Positions 41,989-49,571 of a stretch of DNA of 64,000 nucleotides are shown here, in pieces. The notes beneath the pieces are model-generated. The model was not told where the DNA came from. It did not search any database and was given only the letters and a program-made list of their open reading frames with translations. The position numbers and the translations under genes were made by a program. The DNA comes from Gryllotalpicola daejeonensis. Its GTDB lineage: Bacteria > Actinomycetota > Actinomycetes > Actinomycetales > Microbacteriaceae. The DNA lies in NCBI RefSeq assembly GCF_039538145.1, contig NZ_BAABBV010000002.1, forward strand, positions 1 to 64,000. Reading direction: 5' to 3'. Numbering within the stretch: the first letter of the stretch is position 1; every line of letters starts with the position of its first letter.

Positions 41989-42468
41989 CGGGCGATCGCT
42001 TCGAGACGCGGCCTTCGGCTGCTGGTCACTAACGGCGGAGCGCGACAGCTTGATGGCCTCGCGCAGCGCCCAGCGCGCGCGGCGGCGGTCCCCAGAGGCG
42101 TCGTACGCGAGTCCCAGACGGAACCAGGCGCGCCAGCTCTCCGGCGCCGCCTCTACCTCGGCCTTGTAACGCGGGAACTCCTCGTCGGCGACCTCGCGCA
42201 CGGCGCGACCGGATGCCGTGACCGCGGTCTCGACGGGAAGGGCCCCCTCTGCCGCCAGCACCTTCACGAGCTTCTCGGTCTGGAACCCGAACCACAGCTC
42301 ACGGCCCAATGCCCAGATCGCGATCAGCGGGAAGACGATGAGCGCACAGCCACCGGCGATGCCGAGCGCCGTGCCGCCCTCGAACAGCAGCACGGCCCGC
42401 TGCCCCGCGACGACGATGTAGAGCAGCAGCAGCACCGCCATGAACAGCGCGGCGAAGCGGTTCTTCAT
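41986..42468 (-). CDS. Two-helix membrane protein with one TPR-like repeat
   Basis: A 160-residue protein with two N-terminal helices (about 6-27 and 35-54). A charged cytoplasmic region follows, with one tetratricopeptide-like unit (ESWRAWFRLGLAYDASGDRRRARWALREAIKLS) near 110-142. Its ATG overlaps the dapB stop by four bases, so the two are co-translated. Small proteins of this type follow dapB in related genomes; the function is unknown. Confidence 0.78.
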   Translation of the reverse strand: MKNRFAALFMAVLLLLYIVVAGQRAVLLFEGGTALGIAGGCALIVFPLIAIWALGRELWFGFQTEKLVKVLAAEGALPVETAVTASGRAVREVADEEFPRYKAEVEAAPESWRAWFRLGLAYDASGDRRRARWALREAIKLSRSAVSDQQPKAASRSDRP

Positions 42469-43229
42469 CGCTCGCCCGCGGCGATCCCGAGGTCGATGAG
42501 CGCGTCGAGACCGACCGTGAGTCCGGTGCGGTCGGTGGCGGCACGCAGCGCGAGCAGGATGCCCGCGGAGTACGCGCTCGGGCTGATGACGTTGTGGCTG
42601 ATCACGAGCGTCTCGCCGTCGGCGCCGAAGGTGACCTCCTGCCGGGCGGAGACGCCGGGCAGCCTCAGGCTGTGGATCGGCACCGAGCCGACCTGCTGCC
42701 CGCGCGCCCGCTGGTCGATGTGCGGTGCGGCCACCGGCCCGAGCTCGCCGCGCGCGGCCTGGATCAGCTCGGCCGTGCGCACCGCGGTGCCCGACGGCGA
42801 GTCGATCTTGCCCGCGCCATGCGTCTCGACGATCTCGATCGCGTCGAAGAAGCGGCTCGCGGCGGCCGCGAACGCCGTGCCCAGCGCACTGCCGAGCGAG
42901 AAGTTGGGAATGACCACGACGCCGCGCTCGGGGTGCCTGCCGAGCAGTGTGTTCAGCGTCGCGAGTCGCTCAGCCGACCAGCCGGAGGTGCCGACGACCA
43001 CGTTGCGGCCGTGCGTGACCGCGAAGTCGACGACCCCGGGGCTCACCTGCGGCAGCGTCACGTCGAGAACCACGTCGCTCGGGGCATCCGCCGACCCCAG
43101 CATCTCGTCGAGCTCGCTCGACGACCCGAGCCGCGCAACCACCTCGAAACCTTCTGTGCGCTCAAGCAGCGCCGTCGCCGCCGAGCCGAGCTTGCCGGTC
43201 GCACCGACCACGGCCACGCGGATCGTCAT
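42465..43229 (-). CDS. dapB: 4-hydroxy-tetrahydrodipicolinate reductase
   Basis: NAD(P)H-dependent reduction in diaminopimelate synthesis. The 254-residue protein has the nucleotide-binding VAVVGATGKLG, VVGTSGW, and the substrate motif EIVETHGAGKIDSPSGTA. The ATG at 43229 lies seven bases after a TAAACT -10 box. A frame extending 51 bases upstream runs into the divergent gene's promoter and is rejected. Confidence 0.95.
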   Translation of the reverse strand: MTIRVAVVGATGKLGSAATALLERTEGFEVVARLGSSSELDEMLGSADAPSDVVLDVTLPQVSPGVVDFAVTHGRNVVVGTSGWSAERLATLNTLLGRHPERGVVVIPNFSLGSALGTAFAAAASRFFDAIEIVETHGAGKIDSPSGTAVRTAELIQAARGELGPVAAPHIDQRARGQQVGSVPIHSLRLPGVSARQEVTFGADGETLVISHNVISPSAYSAGILLALRAATDRTGLTVGLDALIDLGIAAGER

Positions 43230-43236
43230 GGCTTCG

Positions 43237-43246
43237 AGTTTAGTGT
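43237..43246. promoter_or_regulatory. Overlapping divergent -10 boxes of dapB and the GNAT gene
   Basis: On the minus strand TAAACT (43242-43237) serves dapB, seven bases from its ATG. On the plus strand TAGTGT (43241-43246) serves the GNAT gene, eight bases from its GTG. The two hexamers share two base pairs, so the polymerases cannot occupy both at once. Confidence 0.5.
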
Positions 43247-43254
43247 TGGGTCTC

Positions 43255-43734
43255 GTGCCCTTCGAATCCGTACCGGTCACCGACGAGCGTGCCCAGCAGC
43301 TGCTGAGTGACTATTTCGCGTACCGCTCGGCGACCTTCCCCGTTGCCGACGGCTACGTCGTGAAGCTGCCGGACCCTACGGCCTTCACCCCGCCCGCGGG
43401 CGAGTTCCTGATCGCCCTCGATGACGGCGGCGTCGCGATCGGGTGCGGCGGCATCCGCCGCCTGCCCGACGACGTGCTCGGCGCGCCTCGCGTCGTGTGG
43501 GAGGTCAAGCACCTGTGGGTCGCGGATGCCGGGCGGGGCCGCGGGACGGGCCGTGCGCTGCTCGCTGAGCTCGAGCGCCGGGCCGCGGCGCGTGGCGCCA
43601 CCTCGATCGTGCTCGACACGAACGCGAGCCTTGTCGCCGCGAACAACCTCTACACCTCGAGCGGCTACCTCTCGATCCCCGCCTACAACGACAACGGCAA
43701 CGCGACGACGTGGTTCCGCAAGGACCTCGCGTAG
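43255..43734 (+). CDS. GNAT-family acetyltransferase
   Basis: A 159-residue acetyltransferase with the acetyl-CoA loop in LWVADAGRGRGTGRALLAELERRAAARG and the C-terminal AANNLYTSSGYLSIPAYNDN motif. The FxxxPxYN ending resembles GNATs that act on small molecules or peptide ends, but the substrate is unknown. GTG start at 43255 fits the shared promoter; the frame is open far upstream without family similarity. Converges on the HxlR gene with four bases between the stops. Confidence 0.82.
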   Translation: MPFESVPVTDERAQQLLSDYFAYRSATFPVADGYVVKLPDPTAFTPPAGEFLIALDDGGVAIGCGGIRRLPDDVLGAPRVVWEVKHLWVADAGRGRGTGRALLAELERRAAARGATSIVLDTNASLVAANNLYTSSGYLSIPAYNDNGNATTWFRKDLA

Positions 43735-43738
43735 GCAC

Positions 43739-44248
43739 TCAGGGCGCCGTGGCGATGGCAGCCGCATAGGCGGTGTTCAACTCGGCGAACACGGATGCCT
43801 GACCTGCACGTCGTGGCGTGCCGAGATGCTGCTCTCGCAACTCATCCATGAACCGTTCCCAGAGCTCGGGGCCGCCCCGCTCTAGCACCTCGGCGCGGAC
43901 CGACAGCTCGTGGCTCGCGGGCAGGTGCCGCCGCCCCCACGAGCCCAGCGCTGCCATTACGGGGACGAGTTGGATGCCGGCCTCCGTGAGGCTGTAGCGG
44001 ATCTTCTGCTTGTGGCTCGCGTCGTCCGATGTCCAGAGAAGGCCGTTCGCCACGAGGCGGCGGAGCCGGTCGGCCAGGATGTTGGACGCGATCCCCTCTT
44101 CGGAGCCCGTCAGCAGCTCGCGGAAGTAGTGCCGGTCGCCGAACATCACGTCGCGCAGTACGACGAGTGACCACTTGTCGCCGAGTACCTCGATCGACAG
44201 ATTGATCGGGCAGCCGGAACGGTGCTCGCCTACGCCTGGGTTCGCCAT
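43739..44248 (-). CDS. HxlR-family transcriptional regulator
   Basis: A 169-residue winged-helix regulator with the HxlR pattern: an N-terminal cysteine (RSGCPINLSIEVLGDKWSLVVLRDVMFGDRHYFREL), then the recognition helix region GIASNILADRLRRLVANGLL and the KIRYSLTEAG wing. The single N-terminal Cys can serve as a redox switch in some relatives. The C-terminal tail of about 50 residues is longer than usual. A TACAAT -10 box lies seven bases before the ATG and inside a palindrome, suggesting autoregulation. Divergent from a PNPOx-like gene, its likely target. Confidence 0.87.
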   Translation of the reverse strand: MANPGVGEHRSGCPINLSIEVLGDKWSLVVLRDVMFGDRHYFRELLTGSEEGIASNILADRLRRLVANGLLWTSDDASHKQKIRYSLTEAGIQLVPVMAALGSWGRRHLPASHELSVRAEVLERGGPELWERFMDELREQHLGTPRRAGQASVFAELNTAYAAAIATAP

Positions 44249-44254
44249 GAGTCT

Positions 44255-44311
44255 GATTGTAGTTTGCAATCGGAACTGCTAGCTTGGGGTCACCGCTTTC
44301 AAACCGCAATC
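44255..44311. promoter_or_regulatory. HxlR operator candidate and divergent promoter
   Basis: GATTGTAGTTTGCAATC (44255-44271) is an inverted repeat GATTG-N7-CAATC that covers the HxlR -10 (TACAAT, 44261-44256). A second GCAATC copy lies at 44306-44311 in the same orientation as the one at 44266-44271, 40 bases away (about four helical turns). Confidence 0.5.
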
Positions 44312-44332
44312 AGTTTCAGTTGAGGAGAGGCA

Positions 44333-44845
44333 ATGGAGCCGACGAGCGAACGGATCGATTCGCGTTACAGCGACCCGGCGGCAGATGCCGTGCCCTGGAA
44401 GCAGGCCGTGGCGCGTCTGGCCGCCGCGGAGGTCGCGTGGATCGTGACCGTGCGACCGGACGGCCGGCCGCATTCGACGCCGATGACGCCGGTGGTGCGC
44501 GACGACAAGGTGTATTTCCACACCGGTGCGCCCGAGGTCAAGCACACGAATCTCGAGTCCAACCCGCACGTCCTGGTGCTCGCCGGCGACACCGCCTGGG
44601 AGTGCGGCCTCGACGTCGTCGTCGAGGGCGTGGCTGCACCCGTGACCGACGAGGCAGTGCTGCGCGAGGTGGTCGAGCTCTATGCGTCCCGCTGGGACGG
44701 GCGCTGGAAGCTTCGAGTGCTCGAGGGTCGCTTGGACGACTTCCGAGACCGGGAGTTCCCGCTGGTGCCCTTCGAGGTCACGCCGACCAAGGCGTTCGCC
44801 CACTCCAAGGGCGACCCGTTCAGTCAGACGAACTATCGCTTCTGA
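44333..44845 (+). CDS. Pyridoxamine 5'-phosphate oxidase-like flavin protein
   Basis: A 170-residue split-barrel protein of the PNPOx-like class: AAAEVAWIVTVRPDGRPHSTPM, DDKVYFHTGAPEVKHTNLESNPHVLVLAG and a C-terminal PTKAFAHSKGDPFSQTNYRF. Such proteins bind FMN or F420 and reduce various substrates; this one lacks the PNPOx C-terminal domain, so true PLP synthesis is unlikely. GAGGAG at 44322-44327 marks the ATG. Divergent from the HxlR gene. Confidence 0.82.
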   Translation: MEPTSERIDSRYSDPAADAVPWKQAVARLAAAEVAWIVTVRPDGRPHSTPMTPVVRDDKVYFHTGAPEVKHTNLESNPHVLVLAGDTAWECGLDVVVEGVAAPVTDEAVLREVVELYASRWDGRWKLRVLEGRLDDFRDREFPLVPFEVTPTKAFAHSKGDPFSQTNYRF

Positions 44846-44867
44846 TCGGCGGAATCCGTCAGGCAGC

Positions 44868-45227
44868 TCAGCCGGCTGCGAACAGCGGCCTCGGGTCGAA
44901 AGCGGCGCGGATGCGCGTGATCAGACCGTGCTCGACGTGGCTCCAGTTGGCGGTCGGGATCGGCGCGGTGCGAGCGGTGACGAGGTCGAACCAGGTGATC
45001 GCGTCTGAGCCGTCGACGACGCGGGCGCGAAGCACGAGGTCGACCATGATCCGCTCAGCCATTCCCTGCAGGCCGGCGATGCATTCATCGACCCCGTCAG
45101 CGGTTCCGAGCGGGCCCACGAAGCTGACGGCAGGGTCGAGCACGGTGCGCAGCCGGTCGAAGTCGCGGGCGCGCCAGGCGTCGAAATAGGCCGTCACTGC
45201 CTCACGGGTGCGGTCGGTGTCGGACAT
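44868..45227 (-). CDS. SnoaL/NTF2-like protein
   Basis: A 119-residue NTF2-fold protein: TREAVTAYFDAWRARDFDRLRTVLDPAVSFVGPLG followed by the barrel strands and ITRIRAAFDPRPL at the end. Members bind small hydrophobic molecules or act as isomerases; the ligand is unknown. GAGGAG precedes the ATG. It follows the AhpD-like gene by 27 bases on the same strand. Confidence 0.8.
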   Translation of the reverse strand: MSDTDRTREAVTAYFDAWRARDFDRLRTVLDPAVSFVGPLGTADGVDECIAGLQGMAERIMVDLVLRARVVDGSDAITWFDLVTARTAPIPTANWSHVEHGLITRIRAAFDPRPLFAAG

Positions 45228-45254
45228 CTCGGACTCTCCTCTCTGCCCTCGGGG

Positions 45255-45731
45255 TCAGAGCTCGGGCGCCCACGGACGCGCGGTGACGCCGACGGTGTTC
45301 CAGGCGTTGATGACGACGATGAGCGCGATGAGCGCGCCGAGCTCTGGAGGGCTCAGGAACGCCGCGGCCTCGCGCCAGTCAGCGTCAGAGACGTGCGTCT
45401 CGGCGACACGAGTCATGGCGTCAGTCAGGCCGAGCGCGGCACGCTCGCGCGCGGTGAAGAACGGCGACTCCCGCCAGACGCTCACCGCGGCGACGCGACC
45501 GACCGGCTCGCCCGCGCCGAGCGCCGCCTTGGTGTGCTGGTCGACGCAGTATGCGCACCCATTGAGCTGCGATGCGCGCAAGCGGACGAGCTCACGCAGG
45601 CCGGGCTCGATGCCGGCGGCGTCGAGCTCGCGCGTCGCGGAGGCGTCGAGAGCGGCGAGAGCCTTGGAGAACACGGGTGCGGCGGCGTCGACGTCGAGCC
45701 GCACCGGGATGTCGACGGTGGTCGTGGTCAT
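45255..45731 (-). CDS. AhpD-like carboxymuconolactone decarboxylase-family protein
   Basis: A 158-residue all-helical protein with the redox CxxC and histidine of AhpD-like alkylhydroperoxidases in LNGCAYCVDQHTKAAL, plus ERAALGLTDAMTRVAETHVSD and a C-terminal INAWNTVGV. This pattern suggests peroxidase activity rather than lactone decarboxylation. The ATG at 45731 is chosen over an upstream in-frame ATG that lacks family similarity. Divergent from a LysR regulator, its likely controller. Confidence 0.87.
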   Translation of the reverse strand: MTTTTVDIPVRLDVDAAAPVFSKALAALDASATRELDAAGIEPGLRELVRLRASQLNGCAYCVDQHTKAALGAGEPVGRVAAVSVWRESPFFTARERAALGLTDAMTRVAETHVSDADWREAAAFLSPPELGALIALIVVINAWNTVGVTARPWAPEL

Positions 45732-45823
45732 GTTCGTGGTGATCCTTTCCTCACGACCAGCGTCGGGCCGGGGCATCCCATCTGTCCAACAATTGATTCA
45801 CATGGAAACTATGCTTTCTGCGC

Positions 45824-46732
45824 ATGGAACTGCATCAGCTGCGGTACGTGCTCGCCGTCGTCGAGCAGGGGTCGTTCACCGCGGCCGCCGCGGCGGTCCG
45901 GGTTCACCAGTCCGGCGTCAGCACACAGGTGCAGAAGCTCGAGCGCGAGCTCGGGGTGACGATCTTCGATCGCTCGGCGCGTCGGGTCACCCTGACGCCG
46001 GAGGGCGAGCGGGTGGTGGCGCAGGCGCGTGCGGCGGTCGCGGCGGTGGACGAGGTGGCCGAGACCGCGAACGCCCTTCGTGGGCTCGTCATCGGCTCGC
46101 TGCGCGTCGGCACGGTGACGGGGTTCGCATGGGGCCCGCTGTTCGACGCACTCGCCGACATCCATGCCCAGCACCCGGGCGTCGACATCCGCGTTCAGGA
46201 AGGTGAGTCCGACGATCTCATCAGCCAGGTGCGCTCGGGAGCGCTCGACGTCGCCTTCGCTGCCTGGTCGGGCGACAGCCCCGACGGGCTCGAGGTCGAC
46301 GTCGTGTTCGACGACGTGCTCGTCGCCGTCGTCGCGCGCGACCACCCCTGGGCGGCACGCACGCGCGTGCGGCTCGCCGAGCTGGCCCGCGCGGACCTGA
46401 TCGCGCTGCCGGTCGGCACGGGCGCGCGCTCAGCACTCGACCGAGCACTGAGTCGAGTCGGGGCGCTTCGAGCGCCGCGCTGGGAGGTCGCGTCTCCGAC
46501 GTATGTGGCGGCGCTCGCCTCCCGAGGGCTCGGCGTCGGCATCGTCAGCTCGACGACGGCGCTCGGCTGGGACGAGCTCGTCACGCTCCGTATCGCCGAC
46601 GACGAGTGGGGCTCCAAGCTCGGCGTCCTCCACCGGCCGGCGCCGATGCTCGCTGCGCGGGCATTCCTCGACAGGCTGGACGCCGCGCGATCGGGTTCCT
46701 CCCGTTCGATCACGCCCGCGGCCCCGCACTGA
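45824..46732 (+). CDS. LysR-family regulator, divergent from the AhpD-like gene
   Basis: A 302-residue LysR protein: winged helix in MELHQLRYVLAVVEQGSFTAAAAAVRVHQSGVSTQVQKLERELG, then the two-lobed effector domain from about 90. The effector region contains no cysteine, so unlike OxyR it is not a thiol peroxide sensor. A TATGCT -10 box ends eight bases before the ATG. Its ligand is unknown. Confidence 0.9.
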   Translation: MELHQLRYVLAVVEQGSFTAAAAAVRVHQSGVSTQVQKLERELGVTIFDRSARRVTLTPEGERVVAQARAAVAAVDEVAETANALRGLVIGSLRVGTVTGFAWGPLFDALADIHAQHPGVDIRVQEGESDDLISQVRSGALDVAFAAWSGDSPDGLEVDVVFDDVLVAVVARDHPWAARTRVRLAELARADLIALPVGTGARSALDRALSRVGALRAPRWEVASPTYVAALASRGLGVGIVSSTTALGWDELVTLRIADDEWGSKLGVLHRPAPMLAARAFLDRLDAARSGSSRSITPAAPH

Positions 46733-46764
46733 CGTTCGCCTCACGCCAGCTCGGGCGACGACGC

Positions 46765-47367
46765 CTAGAAGGGCAGCACCTCCGGCAGGCCCGTGCGCAG
46801 CTCGGCGGGCAGGTGCCCGAGGTCGTTGAAGACCAGCAGCTCGGGCTTCTTCGCCGGGCGGTGGCGGATCACGGTGAGCGAGGCGTTCGCGGCGTTCAGG
46901 CCGAGCCACCGCCAGGTCGGGGCATCCAGCACCTCGCGCACGAACCAGGCGATCACGAAGTTGTGCGTGATCAACAGGTCGTGGTGGTCGGCGCGCGAGG
47001 GCGAGAGGAACTCGGCGACGGCGTCGTCCATCTGCGCATGGCCGGCTTCGATCTGCGCCTCGCTCACGCCGTGGAAGAACGGCTCGAACGACTTGGGCGT
47101 GCCGGGCTCGGGGCCGGACGGGATGCAGTCGAAGAGCAGGTTCGACGGTTCGGGGTCGATCGCCGGAAGGCGCTCGGCAAGCACCTTCGCCGTCTGCTCG
47201 CCGCGGGTGAGCGGCGAGTGATAGGCGCCGGTGAACGGCACGCCGCCGAGGCGGTCGGCAAGCATCCGCACCTGGCGAACGCCACGCGGAGACAGGGGGC
47301 CGTCCTGCATGCCATGCTCTGCGTCCTGCTGCTCGCCGTGGCGGACGAGGTAGAGATAGTGCGTCAT
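46765..47367 (-). CDS. Histidine phosphatase-family protein
   Basis: A 200-residue branch-1 histidine phosphatase: LYLVRHGEQQ with the phospho-acceptor His and the second catalytic His in HDLLITHNFVIAWF, plus YHSPLTRGEQTAKVLAERL. Substrate not identifiable. The ATG overlaps the M16 peptidase stop by four bases, so the two are co-translated. Confidence 0.9.
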   Translation of the reverse strand: MTHYLYLVRHGEQQDAEHGMQDGPLSPRGVRQVRMLADRLGGVPFTGAYHSPLTRGEQTAKVLAERLPAIDPEPSNLLFDCIPSGPEPGTPKSFEPFFHGVSEAQIEAGHAQMDDAVAEFLSPSRADHHDLLITHNFVIAWFVREVLDAPTWRWLGLNAANASLTVIRHRPAKKPELLVFNDLGHLPAELRTGLPEVLPF

Positions 47368-48719
47368 CCGAGGCCCAGCCCTGCGAACGCCTCGGGCTGC
47401 ACGTCGCCGACCGCCGCGAGCGCGGGCGGCACGGCCGCGAACTCGGCGGCGAGCTCCTGCACCTCGCCTGCCGTCACCAGCGCAAGACGGCGCAGGCTCT
47501 CGTCGAGGTCGCTGAACTCCCCCATGGTGATCTCGGCGCGGCCGAGGCGCGTCATGCGCGTGTCGGAGTCCTCGAGGGCGAGCGCGGATCCGCCAGAGAG
47601 CTGGCCGACCGCACGACGCAGTTCCTCGCCGGTGATGCCGTATTCCGCGATCCGCTCGAGCTCTGCACGCACGAGCTCGACGACCTGCGGGGCCTTGTGC
47701 GGCGCGCACCCCGCGTAGACGCCGAACAGCCCGGCATCCGCGAACCCCGACGCGAACGAATACACGGAGTACGCGAGCCCGCGCTTCTCCCGCACCTCTT
47801 GGAACAACCGGCTCGACATGCCGCCACCGAACACCGCGTTCAAGACGGCGAGCGTCGTGCGGCGCTCGTCGGTTGCGACGAGACCGGGCACGCCCAGAAG
47901 CAGGTTCACCTGCTCGACCGGTCGCGTGATGGTCACCACGGAGGATCGGTACCCCAGCTCGGCCGGCTCTATCGGCCGCCGCGGCGCAGGCGTGCCCGGC
48001 TCATCGAGCCCGCCGCGCGCGAGCGCCGCCGTGACGTCGGCGACGAGGCGGTCGTGGTCGACCGCACCGGCCGCGGCGATCACGAGATGCTCGGGCCGAT
48101 GAGTCGCGCGATAGTGCTGCCAGACGCCGTCGCGGGTCGCGGTGCGGATGGTTGCGGGGTCACCGCCGATGGGGCGACCGAGAGGATGCCCGCCCAGCAC
48201 GGACTTGTAGAGCTGCTCGCTCGCCACATCCGCCGGGTCGTCGTCGGCCATGGCGAGCTCTTCGAGGATCACCTGGCGCTCGTTGTCGAACTCGTCGGGG
48301 TCGATCAGGCTCGCGGTGATCATGTCGCCGATGACCTCGACCGCCATCGACAGGTCCTTGTCCTGCACCTTGGCGTAGTAGCAGGTGTACTCCTTGGTCG
48401 TCGCCGCGTTGTGCTCGCCCCCGACGGCGTCGAACGAGACCGCGATGTCGAGGGCCGTGCGCGTCTGCGTGCCCTTGAAGAGGAGATGCTCGAGGAAGTG
48501 AGTCGAGCCGAAGCTCGCGCTGTGCCCGGCATCGGCGCCGGTCTCGTCACGCGAGCCGACGGTCACCCAGAAGCCGACCGTCGCGCTCCGTGCGCCCGGC
48601 ACGCGCTCGCTGAGCACACGCGCGCCGTTCGGCAGCACGGTGCGGCGCACCAGAGCGTCGCCGGATGCCGCGAACGCCAGCTCGGCCTGGTCGAGCGGAA
48701 GTGTCACGGCGCCGTTCAT
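47364..48719 (-). CDS. M16-family zinc metallopeptidase
   Basis: A 451-residue processing-peptidase-like protein with the inverted zinc motif HFLEH (His 74, Glu 77, His 78) in GSTHFLEHLLFKGT and the downstream glutamates in DPDEFDNERQVILEELAMADDDP. The C-terminal half is the inactive M16 repeat, with FGGGMSSRLFQEVREKRGLAYSVYS. In many actinobacteria this gene (pepR) directly follows pnp; here two genes lie between. ATG 48719, eight bases after a TAGAGT -10 box; GTG 48722 is an alternative. Confidence 0.93.
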   Translation of the reverse strand: MNGAVTLPLDQAELAFAASGDALVRRTVLPNGARVLSERVPGARSATVGFWVTVGSRDETGADAGHSASFGSTHFLEHLLFKGTQTRTALDIAVSFDAVGGEHNAATTKEYTCYYAKVQDKDLSMAVEVIGDMITASLIDPDEFDNERQVILEELAMADDDPADVASEQLYKSVLGGHPLGRPIGGDPATIRTATRDGVWQHYRATHRPEHLVIAAAGAVDHDRLVADVTAALARGGLDEPGTPAPRRPIEPAELGYRSSVVTITRPVEQVNLLLGVPGLVATDERRTTLAVLNAVFGGGMSSRLFQEVREKRGLAYSVYSFASGFADAGLFGVYAGCAPHKAPQVVELVRAELERIAEYGITGEELRRAVGQLSGGSALALEDSDTRMTRLGRAEITMGEFSDLDESLRRLALVTAGEVQELAAEFAAVPPALAAVGDVQPEAFAGLGLG

Positions 48720-48727
48720 CACCGACC

Positions 48728-48733
48728 ACTCTA
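48728..48733 (-). promoter_or_regulatory. -10 box of the M16 peptidase gene
   Basis: TAGAGT on the minus strand, eight bases before the ATG at 48719, indicating a promoter independent of pnp. Confidence 0.4.
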
Positions 48734-48838
48734 TGGCGCGCGCCGAGCGGGCCGCACCGCCCGGCCCCGTCCCCCGAAGTTGTGACACGCGGAAAGGCCT
48801 TGTCCCCCGCAGTGAGGACTCCAAGCCGCCGGTCTAGA

Positions 48839-48844
48839 TATACT
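48839..48844 (+). promoter_or_regulatory. -10 box of the TetR gene
   Basis: TATACT, a near-consensus -10, about 80 bases before the TetR ATG. No clear -35. The leader between contains only an AGAAGGA ribosome site near its end. Confidence 0.4.
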
Positions 48845-48926
48845 GGCGACCTCGCACCACCTTTACCCCCGCGCTGGATTTCCCCCACGACCAGCACTTT
48901 CACAGCCCTTCAGAAGGACTCGCTGA

Positions 48927-49541
48927 ATGATCCCCGCAGCTGTCGCCCCTCGTCCACCCGCCCCTGCGAAGTTGAAGATCCTCGAGGTCGCCGACCGGCT
49001 GTTCTACACCGAGGGCATCCACACCGTGGGCGTCGACCGCATCATCAATGAGGCTCACGTCACGAAGGCCACCTTCTACAAGCACTACCGCTCCAAGGAC
49101 CTGCTGATCGTCGCGTACGTCGAGGGGCGGCACTACCGGGCGAAGAACCTGGTCGACGAGGCGCGGGCGAACCTGACGGACCCGGCGAGCGTGCTGCGGG
49201 CCCTCGCGGCGCTGATCGGGCAGATCGCGGTGCGCACCGGATTCCACGGCTGCCCGTTCATCAACGCCGCGGCGCAGTTCAGCGACGTCGACCACCCCGT
49301 TCGGCAGGCGGTCGCCAGGCACCGCGCCTGGGAGCGCTCGGTCGTCGCCGAGCTCGTGACCGAGCTGGGCCACCCTGCCCCTGAGGACGCGATCGACGAC
49401 CTCATCCTGTTCCGCGACGGCGCCCTGTCTGGCAGCAATGTCGGCGACCCCGAGCGCGCCTATCGCGCGCTCGCACGCGCGGTCGAGCGCATCATCGCCG
49501 AGCGCTCCGCGGGCTCCGGCACCCACCTGCGCACGGCGTAG
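48927..49541 (+). CDS. TetR-family transcriptional regulator
   Basis: A 204-residue TetR protein with the DNA-binding domain LKILEVADRLFYTEGIHTVGVDRIINEAHVTKATFYKHYRSKDLLIVAYVEG at about 15-67 and an all-helical ligand domain containing TGFHGCPFINAAAQFSD, a conserved cysteine motif seen in a TetR subgroup. AGAAGGA precedes the ATG. It converges on the aldo/keto reductase homologue. Target genes unknown. Confidence 0.9.
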   Translation: MIPAAVAPRPPAPAKLKILEVADRLFYTEGIHTVGVDRIINEAHVTKATFYKHYRSKDLLIVAYVEGRHYRAKNLVDEARANLTDPASVLRALAALIGQIAVRTGFHGCPFINAAAQFSDVDHPVRQAVARHRAWERSVVAELVTELGHPAPEDAIDDLILFRDGALSGSNVGDPERAYRALARAVERIIAERSAGSGTHLRTA

Positions 49542-49571
49542 GCAAGGCTCGGTTCGGGCCGCCGCCGCGGC

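Noticed and set aside
43255..43275. TTCGAATCC near 43262 as a possible tRNA T-loop
   Set aside because: It lies in the coding start of the GNAT gene and no acceptor stem or anticodon arm can be built around it.
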